NCBI GenBank assembly: GCA_947179485.1
Contig: OX359250.1
Span: forward strand, 2,935,661-2,999,660
Source of the DNA: Allacma fusca
Taxonomy: Eukaryota > Arthropoda > Collembola > Symphypleona > Sminthuridae
DNA: 64,000 bases
Direction of reading: 5' to 3'
Shown piece by piece: positions 43,536 through 54,889 of this stretch (position 1 is its first letter; each line of letters starts with the position of its first letter). The notes under the pieces were generated by a model that saw only the letters and a list, made by a program, of their open reading frames with translations, was not told the origin of the DNA and did not search any database. A program made the position numbers and the translations under genes.

Positions 43536-46500
43536 ATGCTGTCTACAAATACAATATCCATTCATTCACTATCATGTTCCTTGAAGGTTATTATCACTAT
43601 CCATGGCCACAAACTCCCGTGTCTCATCGACACAGGAGCTGTGGCTTCCCTAATTCACCCTTCATATGTACCACATGGATCCAGGATAATGCCAAGTGCA
43701 ATAAGCCTTATAGACGCCAGTGGAAATCCAATGAAGAACAACGGCATAGCCCTCGTCAAATTCAAGATAGGTCAATGCACTTTCAACCATCCCTTCATTG
43801 TAGCCCCATCAACTGCTCTCCACTGTATTCTCGGTACAGATTTTCTTTACTCTAAAACTGGGTTCATCATAAATACTACAGCAAATACACTCTGGAATAA
43901 ATTCACGGGACACGTTCCCCTTATTCACACGGTTCTCCAACATGAGAAAGCCTTACAAGACCAAAGTGAACTTCCAATTTTACTTCCAGAGGCTACTATA
44001 ACAAAAGAAACTATTTCCAACAGGTCATTGCACCTAATCTCGACAGCAACAAATGCTACGCTTCACCAACAATTACACAAAGAACAGGAAATTCCGACCA
44101 TTGACCCTCCTCTGACTCCTTCCAACGAACCCTACACACCTTATCGAACATCTTCCTCAACTCAAACTCTTTCCACTTTTACAGACCAACCTCAAACCTT
44201 TTCCACAAGGAAAAATAAAAGTTCACATGGAAATAAATATTTCCGACCAAAGCAGCAATATTCCACTACAACAGATACTACATCCGACGAGTCTGACCGG
44301 GGATACTCCCATAGGTCATCCCATCCAAACCGTAAACGTATTTCAACTTATGGCAGAGCTACTATTAAAACTATACCCACTTCTATATCTTTCAAACCTA
44401 CAGTAACTTCCAAACCTTCGAGAGCCCCATCCCTTCCGATTCTGTGTGTCTCACATACAAAGCAAACAGATGTGCTCAGAATCCTAGGTACTCAGGTCAT
44501 TAGCCCCAGATCCCACGTCACAATCCCGATTTTTCATACCAGCGAGGAAACCTCTCCAATATATTTCCAACCTCATCCCTCTCTCTATAATGATTATCAC
44601 ATTTTAGCTCCTCACTCCATCCTGTCTCCAACTTCTAAATTTTTACTTGTTACTAATCCCACCAATATTCCAGTTACTCTACCCAATGGCCTCGGATTAG
44701 GTCACATCACTCCATTAGACTGTTATGACAATTCTATGGTCCCCATTCGAATTAATGCCATAAACAACTCCCAACTTGACAATGAAATATCCTCCTTTAA
44801 AATCAATCCCGACCTAAACCCCGATGATACAACCAAAATCAGAAATTTACTCAAAGAATACCGTAGCTCCTTCGCATTTCACCCTAACGAGTTGGGAAAA
44901 TGTGACACGATCCCCTTTAAAATTGAACTGGAACATCAGAAAATTGTAGCCCACAAGGCATATAAAACCTCAGCCTACCAGGACCAGATTATTAATACCG
45001 AAGTCCAAAAGTTACTTGATAACGACATAATCGAACCATCAACTTCCCCTTTTACTAGTCCAGTCATTATCGTATTTAAGAAACCCAATGATGCAGGATT
45101 ACGAAAACCCAGAATGGTGATAGACTTTCGATCCTTGAATACACTTATCAAAGCAATACACTGGCCATTGCCATCCATTGATGAAATCCTACGCCGTCTT
45201 CAGAATCAGAAATACTTTTCTACTTTAGACCTTGCTCAAGGTTTCCACCAGATAACTGTTGACAAAGATTCCCGTGAGAAACTCAGCTTTATTACGAAGG
45301 ACGGACAATAACAATACTGTATGATGCCTTTTGGCACCAAAAATTCACCATCCCACTTCTGTCGTGTTATCGACGTCATCCTATCCGATCTAAAGTACAC
45401 AACAGCTTTAGCCTACGTCGACGACATTATCATAGCCAGCCAAACCATAGATGACCACATCAGCAAATTACGGAAAATCTTTGACAGGTTTAAAGAACAT
45501 AATTTAAAATTCGAACCTACTAAGTGTAAATTTGGTTTTGAGAAGATAAATTTACTCGGATTCACAATCACCTCTTACGGCATACAATCCTACAACGAAA
45601 ATCTAGCTGGAATTCGCAACATGCCACCTCCACACAATGTCAAATCAGTTCAGTCATTCTTAGGCATGGCCAACTTTTTTAGACGCTTCATTCCTCACTT
45701 CGCTCAAATTGCTTCCCCACTACGGTAACTGACAAGACAAAATGTACCCTTTGAATGGAGACAAGAATGCCAACAGGCATTCGAGGCTTTGAAGAACCTC
45801 CTCATTTGCCAACCCGTACTAGCGCATTTTGACCCAAGTAAACCTACATTCCTATACACGGATGCATCTTTACTAGGTATTGGAGCCTATCTTACCCAAC
45901 TACAATCTGATGGACATGAACACCCAATTTATTTCCTCAGTCGCAGACTCAATAAATACGAACAAAAATACAATATCAGACTGTTAGAATTATTAGCCAT
46001 CACGTGGGCTACTACAAAACTCAAAGAGTACCTCTTAGGAATACCGTTTACGGTGAAAACAGATCACCACAGCCTTTGCTACAACATGAAGACCAAGGAC
46101 GACTTGGATCCGAAACTTCAACGCCTCCAGTTGTTACTCGTGCCCTATGACATAACAATTCAATATGTTAAAGGCACTACACACCGCGTAGCTGACTGCC
46201 TAAGCCGTAACCCATTTGGAGAACCCGACCATTCCGAAACTGACGATGCCTGCTTGTCCATCCACGCCATCAGCATTTCTACCCTCAAAGAAGAACAACT
46301 AAATGACCCAGCCATAGCAAAAATAATTACTAAATTACCCACAACTTGGAAGTTGAAATCAAAGTATATACTCATTAACGGTATTTTATATAAATATAAT
46401 TCCAAACAAGGTGAAACTTCCCTCATCGTAATTCCCAAGCAAATGGTTCCTGCCATAATTCAAAAACACCATAATTCGGTGTGTCATGTGGGACACACGA

Positions 46501-47944
46501 AGACGTTACGACAACTACAAACAAGTTTTTACTGGAGGACCATGTCCAAAGACCTCCATGCCTTTATTCAATCCTGCCCCATTTGCCAGGAACGTAAAAC
46601 TCCCAGAGGACAGAAGCAACCTGGAGAATTCCAGTACATCCCGATCCCTCTCCGCCCATTTGAAAGAATGCAAATGGACATCCAAGGGCCACTAACAAAT
46701 CAAGCCGGTCGTCCACGGTACATCATAACAGCTATCTGCTACTTGACTAAATTTTTAGTCACTGACGTCGTCCCCATAGCAGATGCTAAACCAATTGCGA
46801 ATTTTATCTGCAATAAACTGGCCTGTTTATACTCACTGCCTGAAATCATCCAGACTGACCAGGGTACAGAATTCAACAATTCTGTCCTCACAGAACTGTC
46901 TAAAATTTTTGATTTTAATATGACGTTTAGCACTACATTCCACCCATCGCGATGTACACTGCTGAAACTAAAGCTGACTGGCCTTTAGCGCTACCCGCTC
47001 TGACCTTTCATTTAAATAATACTCCCCACACTTCTCATGGATACACCCCGTTCTTCTTGCTCCATGGGTTCAATGCTCGGGCTCCTCTTAGAAATGCCTT
47101 CCCAACATTCTCCCCTGAACATCAAAATATCCAAAATATGGACACACTATGGAAGTTAACACATGATATTCTCACACGACATCGCAAAAAATATGCTGCA
47201 AGAGTTAACCAAAATAAACGCACAGTTACATATGAAATAGGAGACAATGTGCTCTTGGAGCATACATCAATTCAGCCAAGAATCAGCACAAAACTTCTTC
47301 CACGTTGGAAGGGCCCATTTAGCGTCATTGACATTCCATCCGAAGTAAATTATACAATACGAGGTTCCACCGGCACAACCCTGAAAACTATGACAGTCCA
47401 CGTCTCACGACTCAAAAAATTCTTTGAACGTCCCAATTGGTTACAGTTACCATCTTTATTAAGCACAACACATCAAGCTCCAAATCTAGAGCCATCCACA
47501 AAGTTACAAGATTTAACACAAGCTCCTCTTGACTCTACAGGTCATGTGACCTCACCTGATCCTGAAAATTTGCCTAAGTGTTTAAACAAGAAAAAATCGG
47601 GCGTGACCCCTCTAGGACCTCACGATCCCGGGGGCCCCACCCATACACCTCCCCCTCATGAAGGCCCCCCTCCCCCAAGAGGTGACCTTCCCCCATTAGC
47701 TTCCAACCCTTCTATAGAGTCAACACCTGACCTACCTACAGTAATTGATCAATCTACGGCACTATCAAATCATAATGAACCATTACGTGCAAATTTACAA
47801 CACCCAGAATCAATTACACTCCCTACAAAAAGAATCCGAAGAACTCAACAACAAATTTTAGAAGAGGATTCACAAAAAATAATCCCATCGGATTTTTATA
47901 CACGCAAGGATGAAGAATTCCGAAGGTCCACCAGAATACCTTAA
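43536..47944 (+). pseudogene. Ty3/gypsy pol (protease-RT-RNase H-integrase), broken
   Basis: Visible in order: aspartic protease motif LIDTGA (~43630), reverse transcriptase with MVIDFRSLN and YVDDI (~45410), RNase H with TDASLLGIGAYL (~45860), integrase HHCC finger ending CPICQERK (~46600), DDE core with TDQGTEFNN (~46860), and a C-terminal basic domain around GDNVLLEH (~47245). In-frame stops occur at 45309-45311 (in RT) and 45726-45728. Near 46950 the frame changes, apparently with loss of the segment after the second catalytic Asp. The copy is therefore inactive. The pol end overlaps a small downstream frame as in errantivirus-like gypsies. Confidence 0.88.
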
Positions 47945-48098
47945 CAGGAGACAATTCCAACCGTACATTTGTTATCGCATTTTTGTGGTTTTATTAGTTT
48001 TATGTAGATGGCACAGATGTGCTTGTTTGAATCGAGTTCCTGTAGAAGGAAATATTTTATTTTCCTCTAAAGAACTAATAATTTTCATATCCTTTTGA
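47910..48098 (+). pseudogene. Possible start of an envelope-like ORF, truncated
   Basis: A 62-residue frame overlaps the end of pol by 35 bp and begins with a hydrophobic segment (ICYRIFVVLLVLC) that could be a signal peptide. Errantivirus-type gypsies place env in this position. The frame stops just before the hAT terminal sequence at ~48105, so any envelope beyond the first residues is absent. Homology is not shown. Confidence 0.3.
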
Positions 48099-48104
48099 GC
48101 TTGA

Positions 48105-48210
48105 CGTTTCCGGGACATTTACGTGTCCCGGATTACACTCTTCCGGGACACGGGACAAAGAGTGTGATTCCGGGACTGTCCCGGGCATTCCGGGACGTCT
48201 GGGAACCCTA
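48105..48210. repeat. TCCGGGAC subterminal repeats of the large hAT-like element
   Basis: About seven TCCGGGAC/GTCCCGGA words in 100 bp, including a small stem formed by ACACTCTT and AAGAGTGT around 48134-48166. Such repeats are usual hAT transposase-binding sites. Confidence 0.7.
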
Positions 48211-48218
48211 GCCATAGC

Positions 48219-50458
48219 TCTATGGTAGAATATAGGAAGATTCAGAAGAAGATAGAGGTCGAAAAATGATTTTTAATACGATAGTAGCTGCATGGTGAGT
48301 CGGCGTCACTCTTCAGGAGTTCTAAATCAGAGTCTGTTGATGATTCATAAATAAGGGCATTGATTACCGGGGAAAAGTTTGACAGGTATTCTGCTGATTG
48401 AAATTCCCAAACAGATGCTAAATTTATTCGGTAGAGGAGGTATTTAATATAGGCAAACCAGCATGATTTTGGGAATTTACCCATAAGACGTCGGTAGAAA
48501 ATTTTCGTTAGACGAGAATTTGGCATAATTAGAATTCGAAACCATAACTTAATGGCTAGTACCAGGATTTTTGCGTAAACTTTTCTGTGCCCGGTTACAA
48601 TACGTATAATATGGGAAGGCGTTCTAGCTGGCAAGTATAAACACTGCTTAATGAAATTGTTTTGACGATTTTCTACTATCTTGGGGAAATCAAGAGCCCA
48701 AATGGGCGCTGCATACAAGAGAGAGGGCAGCACTATGGAGTCCAATAACTTTGTGCGGGCTGACCATGAGTCAGTTTTTGACTTTGTAATTACTTGAGGG
48801 GGTGAAGGGGATACCTAAATAGGTGTACGAGTTAACCACTTCAATTGGTTCTTTTCTATAGAACCACCTCCACGATTTACGCGTATTACCACCATTTCTA
48901 AAAACAATGATTTTAGTCTTACTCAAATTCAGGGTCAGGTGGTTAAGGGTGCAGTAATTTGAAATTGTATCGATTTTGATTTGTAGCGGAGTAGTTGAGT
49001 TTTTGTATCGGCTAAGGTTACGTTGTCGTAATAGTAAATGGTGTATAGCATTTGTGCCTCCTATGCCCACAGGTATCGCTCTATTTTTAGATAAATTACA
49101 TCAAGATTGGTGTTTCGTTAGAAACGGGATAACTTATGTTCCTGATAGATGAGGGACTTATGGTACGAGAAGGAAAGATGGAGCAAATGTGTTGTAATAA
49201 AGTGGAGCAAACAACAATATATTAAACCTCAATTTTAATTGCTGCAAACAAGAGTAGTTACTACAAACACTAGGTTTAAAGGGTACAAATTAATTACGGA
49301 GCCTTGGAAAGGAATCACTCCAAAGTAAACTTGAGATGGGTCAATTATGGTAAAATACGTGGTAATGTCAAGCCGTAGAATTACACACCCACTACCTTGA
49401 GGTCCGTACAATGGGAAGGCTGGAGAAGAAGTGCTCTTCGAGTTGTATTCTCGGAGCCTTTTTATAGGTTGAGGTTTCTTTGTCTTTTGCAGGAAAATGT
49501 ACTACAATCCAATAATTATGAATAAAAGGTAATTTACAATACAATGGTGTAGCGCTTAACTAGGTTAGATACATACATATGTGAGAAGGCATATAAAATT
49601 AGTACATAAATGCATACAAGAAAGATTGTCTATGAGGAGCTGAGCTTGACCGATGGTTAAACTCACTCAGTAGGTTGCAGGGCTAAAGGAAAAAGAACTA
49701 ATTAGAATAATGTCCAAGTATTTTTAGAAATTACGAAAAGGTACTGACATTGGTATCTGCGAGCAGAAGCCTCAGGTGAGCTAGTTAAAATTGACACTGT
49801 AAACAAATGCACGCATAATACGTGCAGTAAGAAAGGTAAATGAGTTAAAGGTAGGAGCTGGGCTCCAGCTAAAAAATGCAAAAGGAGTTTAGGCTGATGC
49901 AGCCTGAACAATTGGTAATGTAGATGGCAAAGAGTAACGACAGAATGTCTCCTTGAAGAACACCATCTACAATTTCAAAAGACTTTGTGTGGTCATTACC
50001 GACCCGCACTTTAAATACTGCGTTATCGTAGAGACATTTGATTCCATAAGAGCTAATGGTCAAAGGCTTTGGCCAGGTCTATGAACAGGACAAAGAGCTT
50101 CGACGCTTTTGATTTTAGCTTACATTGAATAATAGCCATGAGGTTAAATATTTGATAGAGACAGCCCCTCTTTCTCCTGAAGCCTGCTTGGGTTTCAGGC
50201 AGAATCTGTTTCTCCTCGCACCAATTTCTTAATCTATGGTAAAGGATTCGGGTGAAAAGTTTGGTTGCAGTGTTTATTAATGCTATTCCTCAGTAATTTC
50301 TTGGGTCATGCCTAGCACCCTTTTTGTCCAACATCACCATCTCTATTTCAGGCCACGGCTGAGGAGTGATACCAGTATTTAAAATTGCGTTAAAGAGGTT
50401 TAGTAAGCCTTGGAAGAGGCCATCCGTGATTTGCTTCGAAAATTGCAAAATTATTTAT
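48219..50458 (-). pseudogene. LINE ORF2 reverse transcriptase region, broken
   Basis: Read on the minus strand from 50458 down: a stretch like GITPQPWPEIEMVMLDKKG, then RT block IALINTATKLFTRILYHRL with ETQAGFRRKRG and FIDLAKAFD (~50.3-50.05 kb), then VDGVLQGDILS and FAIYI (~49.95 kb). After an unrelated insert come the degenerate catalytic zone and NYCTLNHLTLNLSKTKIIVF (~48.95 kb) and a thumb/connection region to 48242. Stops and frameshifts occur in several places. It is an APE-type LINE of the broad Jockey/CR1/L2 kind; clade not determined. Confidence 0.8.
49085..49880. mobile_element. Unassigned ~0.8-kb insertion in the LINE RT, solo-LTR candidate
   Basis: LINE RT homology is interrupted between the FAIYI block and the segment just before NYCTLNHLTL. 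The insert has no coding capacity. On its minus strand it contains CCTATAAAAAGGCTCCGAG (near 49460), a strong TATA-type core, consistent with a solo LTR read leftward. I could not define exact ends or a target duplication. Confidence 0.4.
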
Positions 50459-50640
50459 ATCTACATTTTTGGTCCTTCGAACCTTTGTGAAACGTACCAG
50501 TTATCATCCAGTAAAACAGATCATTTTGTTCCCAACATTCACCTGTTTTTGGAGAGTTTACGAAAATTCTTCTGGTCCTTCAAAACCTCCGAGTGTAAAT
50601 CCTCAGTGTCAGTGAGCAGAGTCCTCCCCAATCCCGTACC

Positions 50641-52270
50641 CATGGCTGACCCAAAGCTGAGCCTCAGAGGACATAAGGGTTATCTCACGCGCCTACGAAA
50701 CTTTATTGTAGCCATCAATCCACACAATGCGACCAGATCAGGACTGCAGGAGTAGTCCAGCACTGAATGTACTCAACTACCATCGTTGAGGAATGGCTTA
50801 CAAGCCCAGTGCCCCTGCAGTCGCGGAGGTGAGAGAAAGAGAGAGATAGATGTTGGGTTCTGTGGGATGTACTGCTAGTTAGCATGCACCCAACGCTCAC
50901 TTCAGTGTGAGTGGATTTACTGAGCGACTCGGGATAGGAGTGTCTCTGTCATAGCTACAGTGCACCCTCAGTTCGTCGTGGGATATTATCACCTTCTATG
51001 TTACCTTGCTCTCTCTCCTCCATAGATTAAGCAAATTAGGTTAAGATTAAACGGGCTGCGTCCCAAACCATATTAACATGCAATGTAAAACTGAATGTAA
51101 GATTGTTATAGTCTGTGTACTGAAAGACAATAAAGGTTGCTTTTTTTTGCAATGCGACCAGATCCAATCACGCCACATATTTCAAAAACATAGCCGATAC
51201 AAAAGCAAAGATTGACTGTGTCGTCCAGGAACTGTACGAAAGATGCGCGGATGAAGCGGAAGCAGACGCAGTAACAAAAGAAACTGAACCCATCTTCGAC
51301 GAGTTATGCAAATTGCAAGAAATGCTGGACACCTGGAATGAGGAGATCATAAAGAAGGAAACGGCAACAACTGCAGGTTAGTCACCAGCAAACTCCGCAA
51401 TTCCGCAGACTCAAGTCACCCATAAACCGAAACTACCCCAAGTCACCCTACCAAAATTCTCCGGAAGATATGATGAGTGGATGTGCTTCAAGGACCGTTT
51501 CAGTCAAGCCATTGGTAAGCGAACCGACCTCTCGGGAGCAGAGAAGTTTCACTATCTGTTGTCCCTTCTAGAAGGACAAGCGGCATCTATGCTGAAGTCC
51601 CTCATCGTTCAAGACTCAAACTACTCCGTTGCTTGGGACATGCTTAAAGATCACTTTGAGCACACAAGAGAAATTGTATACCAAAGCATGGATGTCATAC
51701 TGGACCAACAGAAATTGCAACCAGAAATGCAACGTCAATAATGGCCCTGGTAACCGCAACAAAAAATGCCGTCTCAGCCATTTCATCCCTTGGAGTGGAC
51801 ATGTCTCAAGTCGACCCGTTCATCGTACGAGTGTTAATCCGTAAGTTTGATGATCATACTCACTTAAGATTTCATCAGTCTCTTCATGATAAAATCATGC
51901 CTTCGTTGAAGCAAGTTTGACTTCCTCCAAAAAGAAGCCACAGATCTAGCGTCTATCACAGAAAGAGGAGGCAAGACCGTTCACCAGCTAGAATCAAAAT
52001 CCGAGCCCCAACCCCGAACGTTCAAGTCCACTCAATTCAAACCCAAGCCCAAACCAAGCACAGTCTGTGACATTTGTCAAGCGGACCATCCCAATTTTTG
52101 CTGCCCGAAAATTCTCAACGTAGAGGACAAGGACAAGAAGAAGGTATCAGAAAAGTCTAACCTATGTCCAAACTGCCTTTGTCCAAGTCATAGTTGGAAG
52201 AACTGCCCATCCAATTACACATGCAAGCAATGTCACCAAAAGCATCACACCCTGCTTCATGGATCCTTTT
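50641..52270 (+). pseudogene. BEL/Pao gag region with zinc knuckles, broken
   Basis: The frame starts with an ATG at 50641, is split by the 50740-51149 insert, and resumes at 51150. It then carries a DUF1759-like gag core (LPKFSGRYDEW, SGAEKFHYLLSLLEGQA, ~51450-51620). A Cys/His-rich segment follows (CDICQADHPNFCC, CPNCLCPSHSWKNC, CKQCHQKHH, ~52065-52250). A TAG near 51378 and a frameshift near 51740 break it. Packaging/nucleic-acid binding is the known role of such segments. Confidence 0.75.
50725..51164. mobile_element. 410-bp retroposon-like insert with 15-bp TSD inside BEL gag
   Basis: CAATGCGACCAGATC is exactly repeated at 50725-50739 and 51150-51164, and the gag frame is continuous if the 410 bp between plus one copy are discounted. 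The insert ends with AATAAAGG near 51130 and a T8 run at 51141-51148. It has no coding capacity, and no clear tRNA-type A and B boxes. A 15-bp duplication points to LINE-type target-primed integration (SINE or processed transcript) rather than LTR or DNA-transposon integration. Confidence 0.8.
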
Positions 52271-54491
52271 CAACTACCAGAATTAACTATGCAAAACCAA
52301 CAACAACCGTTGCCTTAACCCAAGATTCAGCAGATCTGACCAAGTTAAAGCCAACAGCTGTAATCAAAATTTCCAACCAATACGGAACCTTAACCAATTG
52401 CCGAGCTCTTATTGATAATTGCTCAGACCAAACTTTCATTGAAGAGTCGTTGGTGAAGCAACTGGGTCTAAAACGATCAAAACTCCCTCGTCCCAGAACA
52501 ATTGAAGCTCTCCAAAAGAAGAGAGTGACGACAGTGTGAGAGTCTGTGACCATTAAAGTCACGTCATCCTGCCACCCGAATATTGAAATCAATATAGTAG
52601 CCCTAATTATCAACAAGATTGGCGGCGTTTATCCCACTAAACAAGTGGACCCCACCCACATGACGCATCTCTCTTTCGAAGGCCTCGCTGACCCCAACTT
52701 TCATGCCCCTAGTAAAGTTGACCTTTTACTCTCCACGGATGTGTATTTCGATATAATCCGCCCTGGTCTACAACGTGGAAAGAGAGATCAGCCCGTGGCT
52801 CAAGAATTCACATTTGGATGGCTCATCGGGGGAGGAAGGTAAATTTCAGAGCCAGAATTAGTCCAATGCATGCTGACGACTACGTTGGAGAAACAACTGG
52901 AGCGCTTCTGGGACCAAGAGCAGCCTACGCATGAAGCTCCTGTACATACTCATGAAGAGCAATTGGCAGAAACTCACTCACAGGAAACCACAACACGTCT
53001 ACCTGATGGCTCATATCAAGTAGAGCTTCTATTAAAACCCACAACAGATTCAGATAAAAATCTAGGCAACTCCAGATCAATGGCCCTTAGACGATTCTAC
53101 AATCTAGAAACAAAATTCTCCAAACACCCACTGTTTCAAAACCAGTATCAGCAGGCAATGAAAGATATGCTACAAGAAGGGCATATGGAGCGGTTCTCAT
53201 TTTCGGAGCAAGATTCCTGATGAAGATTGCTTCTACCTCCCTCACCATGTCGTTGTCAAAGATTCCAGCTCCACAACTAAGCTAAGGATTGTCTACGACG
53301 CCAGTGCCAGGAGCTCCTCCGAATCCCTAAATGATCTCCTGATGGTGGAAACAGTTCTGCAGGAGGAACTCTTCTCGATTCTAGTACGATGGAGATTTTG
53401 GTTGGTTCCATTTGTCGCAGATATTAAAAAGATGTATCTGCAAATCCATGTTCACCCTAAGCACCAGGACTTCCTTCGAATTCTCTGGCGAGAGAACCAA
53501 CAGCAGCCGGTTAGTACCTACAGAATGCTAAAGATCACATTTGGCACATCATCTACCCCATATCAGGCCGTACATATTCTGCATGACCTCGCTGATAACT
53601 ACGTAAGAACTTCCCTCCATGATGCAGCCCTAATCCTGAAGAGAGATTTTTACATAGATGATTGCTTGACGGGTTCCAATACCACGGAGGAAGCAATCCA
53701 GCTACAACGAGATCTCTCGGATTTGACATCAAAGGCCAACTTTACTTTGCGAAAATGGAATTCCTCTGACCTAGTGGTCCTAGAAGCAATACCCGAAAAC
53801 GTAAGAGAAGCAAATGTGCCGTTCAACCTGGACAAAGCTGAAACTTCCAAGACACTTGGTCTTTACTGGAATCCAACTGCCGCTTTCTCATACAACCCCA
53901 AGATATGTCCCCTGTCACTAAGAGAAGAATTCTATCCGCTATTAAAAGGGTTTACAAACCAACAGGATTTCTAGTTCCGCTTACAATTAGAGCGAAGTTA
54001 CTCATGCAACAGCTTTGGAAGTCACAAGTACCTTGGGACTCAGCCCCACCAGTAGATATAGCCAACAAATGGATGACCTACCAATCCGAACTTGTCCAGC
54101 TTTCCAGTCAGACTCACCAGATTCACGGGTTCTCTGATTCCTCAGAGGAAGCATACGCTGCTGTGGTGTACTTACGCACCATATCCAATGAAGCAACCCA
54201 AGTACGGATTGTGGCCTCAAAAACCCCAGTAGCACCGTCGAAGGCCTGGAGTATTGCAAAACTTGAACTCGCCGGAGCAGTTTTACTTTCTCAGCTGTGT
54301 GAGTCTATTTGTAACTCTCTACCTACAACTATTACACTCACAAGATGTTACACGGATTCCACCATAGTTATGGCCTGGATCAATTCCGATCCTAATAGAT
54401 GGAAAACTTTCACTCGCAACAGATTCAAATCCAGTCAACAATTGACGCCAGCAAATGGAGACACGTTCCTGGCTCAATGAATCCCGCCGAC
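52271..54491 (+). pseudogene. BEL/Pao protease-like and RT/RNase H region, broken
   Basis: In order: retropepsin-like segment (LIDNCSDQTF, ~52410), RT N-terminal part (MERFSFSEQD, ~53190), RT core (YDASARSSSESLNDLL, VADIKKMYLQIHVHPKH, DDCLTGSNT at ~53655), a Pao-type connection segment (GFLVPLTIRAKLLMQQLW, ~53965) and RNase H-like IHGFSDSSEEAYAAVVY (~54120). Stops or frame changes occur near 52539, 52840, 53218, 53335 and 53940. The frame is interrupted at 54491 by a miniature element and continues after 54889. Confidence 0.8.
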
Positions 54492-54889
54492 CAGAGGTCG
54501 GATTTTCGTAAATCTCCCTGGAAGATTATTTCTGAATTTCCCTGCTGACTATTATCTCCCTGCTGGTAGGTCCTCAACGATTTCAAAAATCCCTGCTGAA
54601 AAAAAGGTCAACGATTTTCAAAATCCCTGTTTGAAAAAAAAATCCCTTACAAGACGTAAAATCCCCGCCAAATTTGGCCAATCAAGCTAAAATCCCTGTT
54701 TGCTTAACAAATTTCCCTGAAACCCGTCAACAAATTTGAAAATCCCTGCCAAAAAAATGGGCAACGATTTTAAAAATCCCTGTTCGTATAAATAAATCCT
54801 TTCCCTTTGAGATTTTCCCTGCCAGAAATATTTTTTCCCTGGGAAGAATCTTCCCGTCTTCCTACAAAAATCCGACCCCTGCCGCCGAC
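54484..54889. mobile_element. hAT-like miniature element, family B copy 2, inside BEL/Pao pol
   Basis: The element is 54492-54881 (390 bp). CAGAGGTCGGATTTTCGTA at the left is mirrored with small changes at the right (AAAATCCGACCCCTG). CCGCCGAC repeats exactly at 54484-54491 and 54882-54889. The interior repeats 'aaaatccctg' and 'caacgatttt' words as in the sibling at 20151-20518. The BEL/Pao frame reads on across the site once the element and one duplication copy are discounted, proving insertion after the retroelement. Confidence 0.92.

Larger units (their letters stand above)
40573..48218. mobile_element. Large hAT-like element enclosing a Ty3/gypsy copy, 8-bp TSD
   Basis: The element runs 40581-48210 (7630 bp). 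The terminus TAGGGTTCCCAG is mirrored exactly at the right. GCCATAGC repeats at 40573-40580 and 48211-48218. Subterminal TCCGGGAC repeats occur at both ends, denser at the right (48110-48200), as in hAT subterminal motifs. The host site is inside a LINE ORF2, whose two halves abut the duplication. Most of the interior (about 42.6-48.1 kb) is gypsy sequence lacking an identifiable LTR pair, so original hAT sequence is probably partly deleted. Confidence 0.85.

Noticed and set aside
47919..47944. Similarity of the gypsy pol end to the inverted sequence at 42601-42625
   Set aside because: Only about 20 gapped bases match and the pol end is coding; not accepted as an LTR or inverted repeat.
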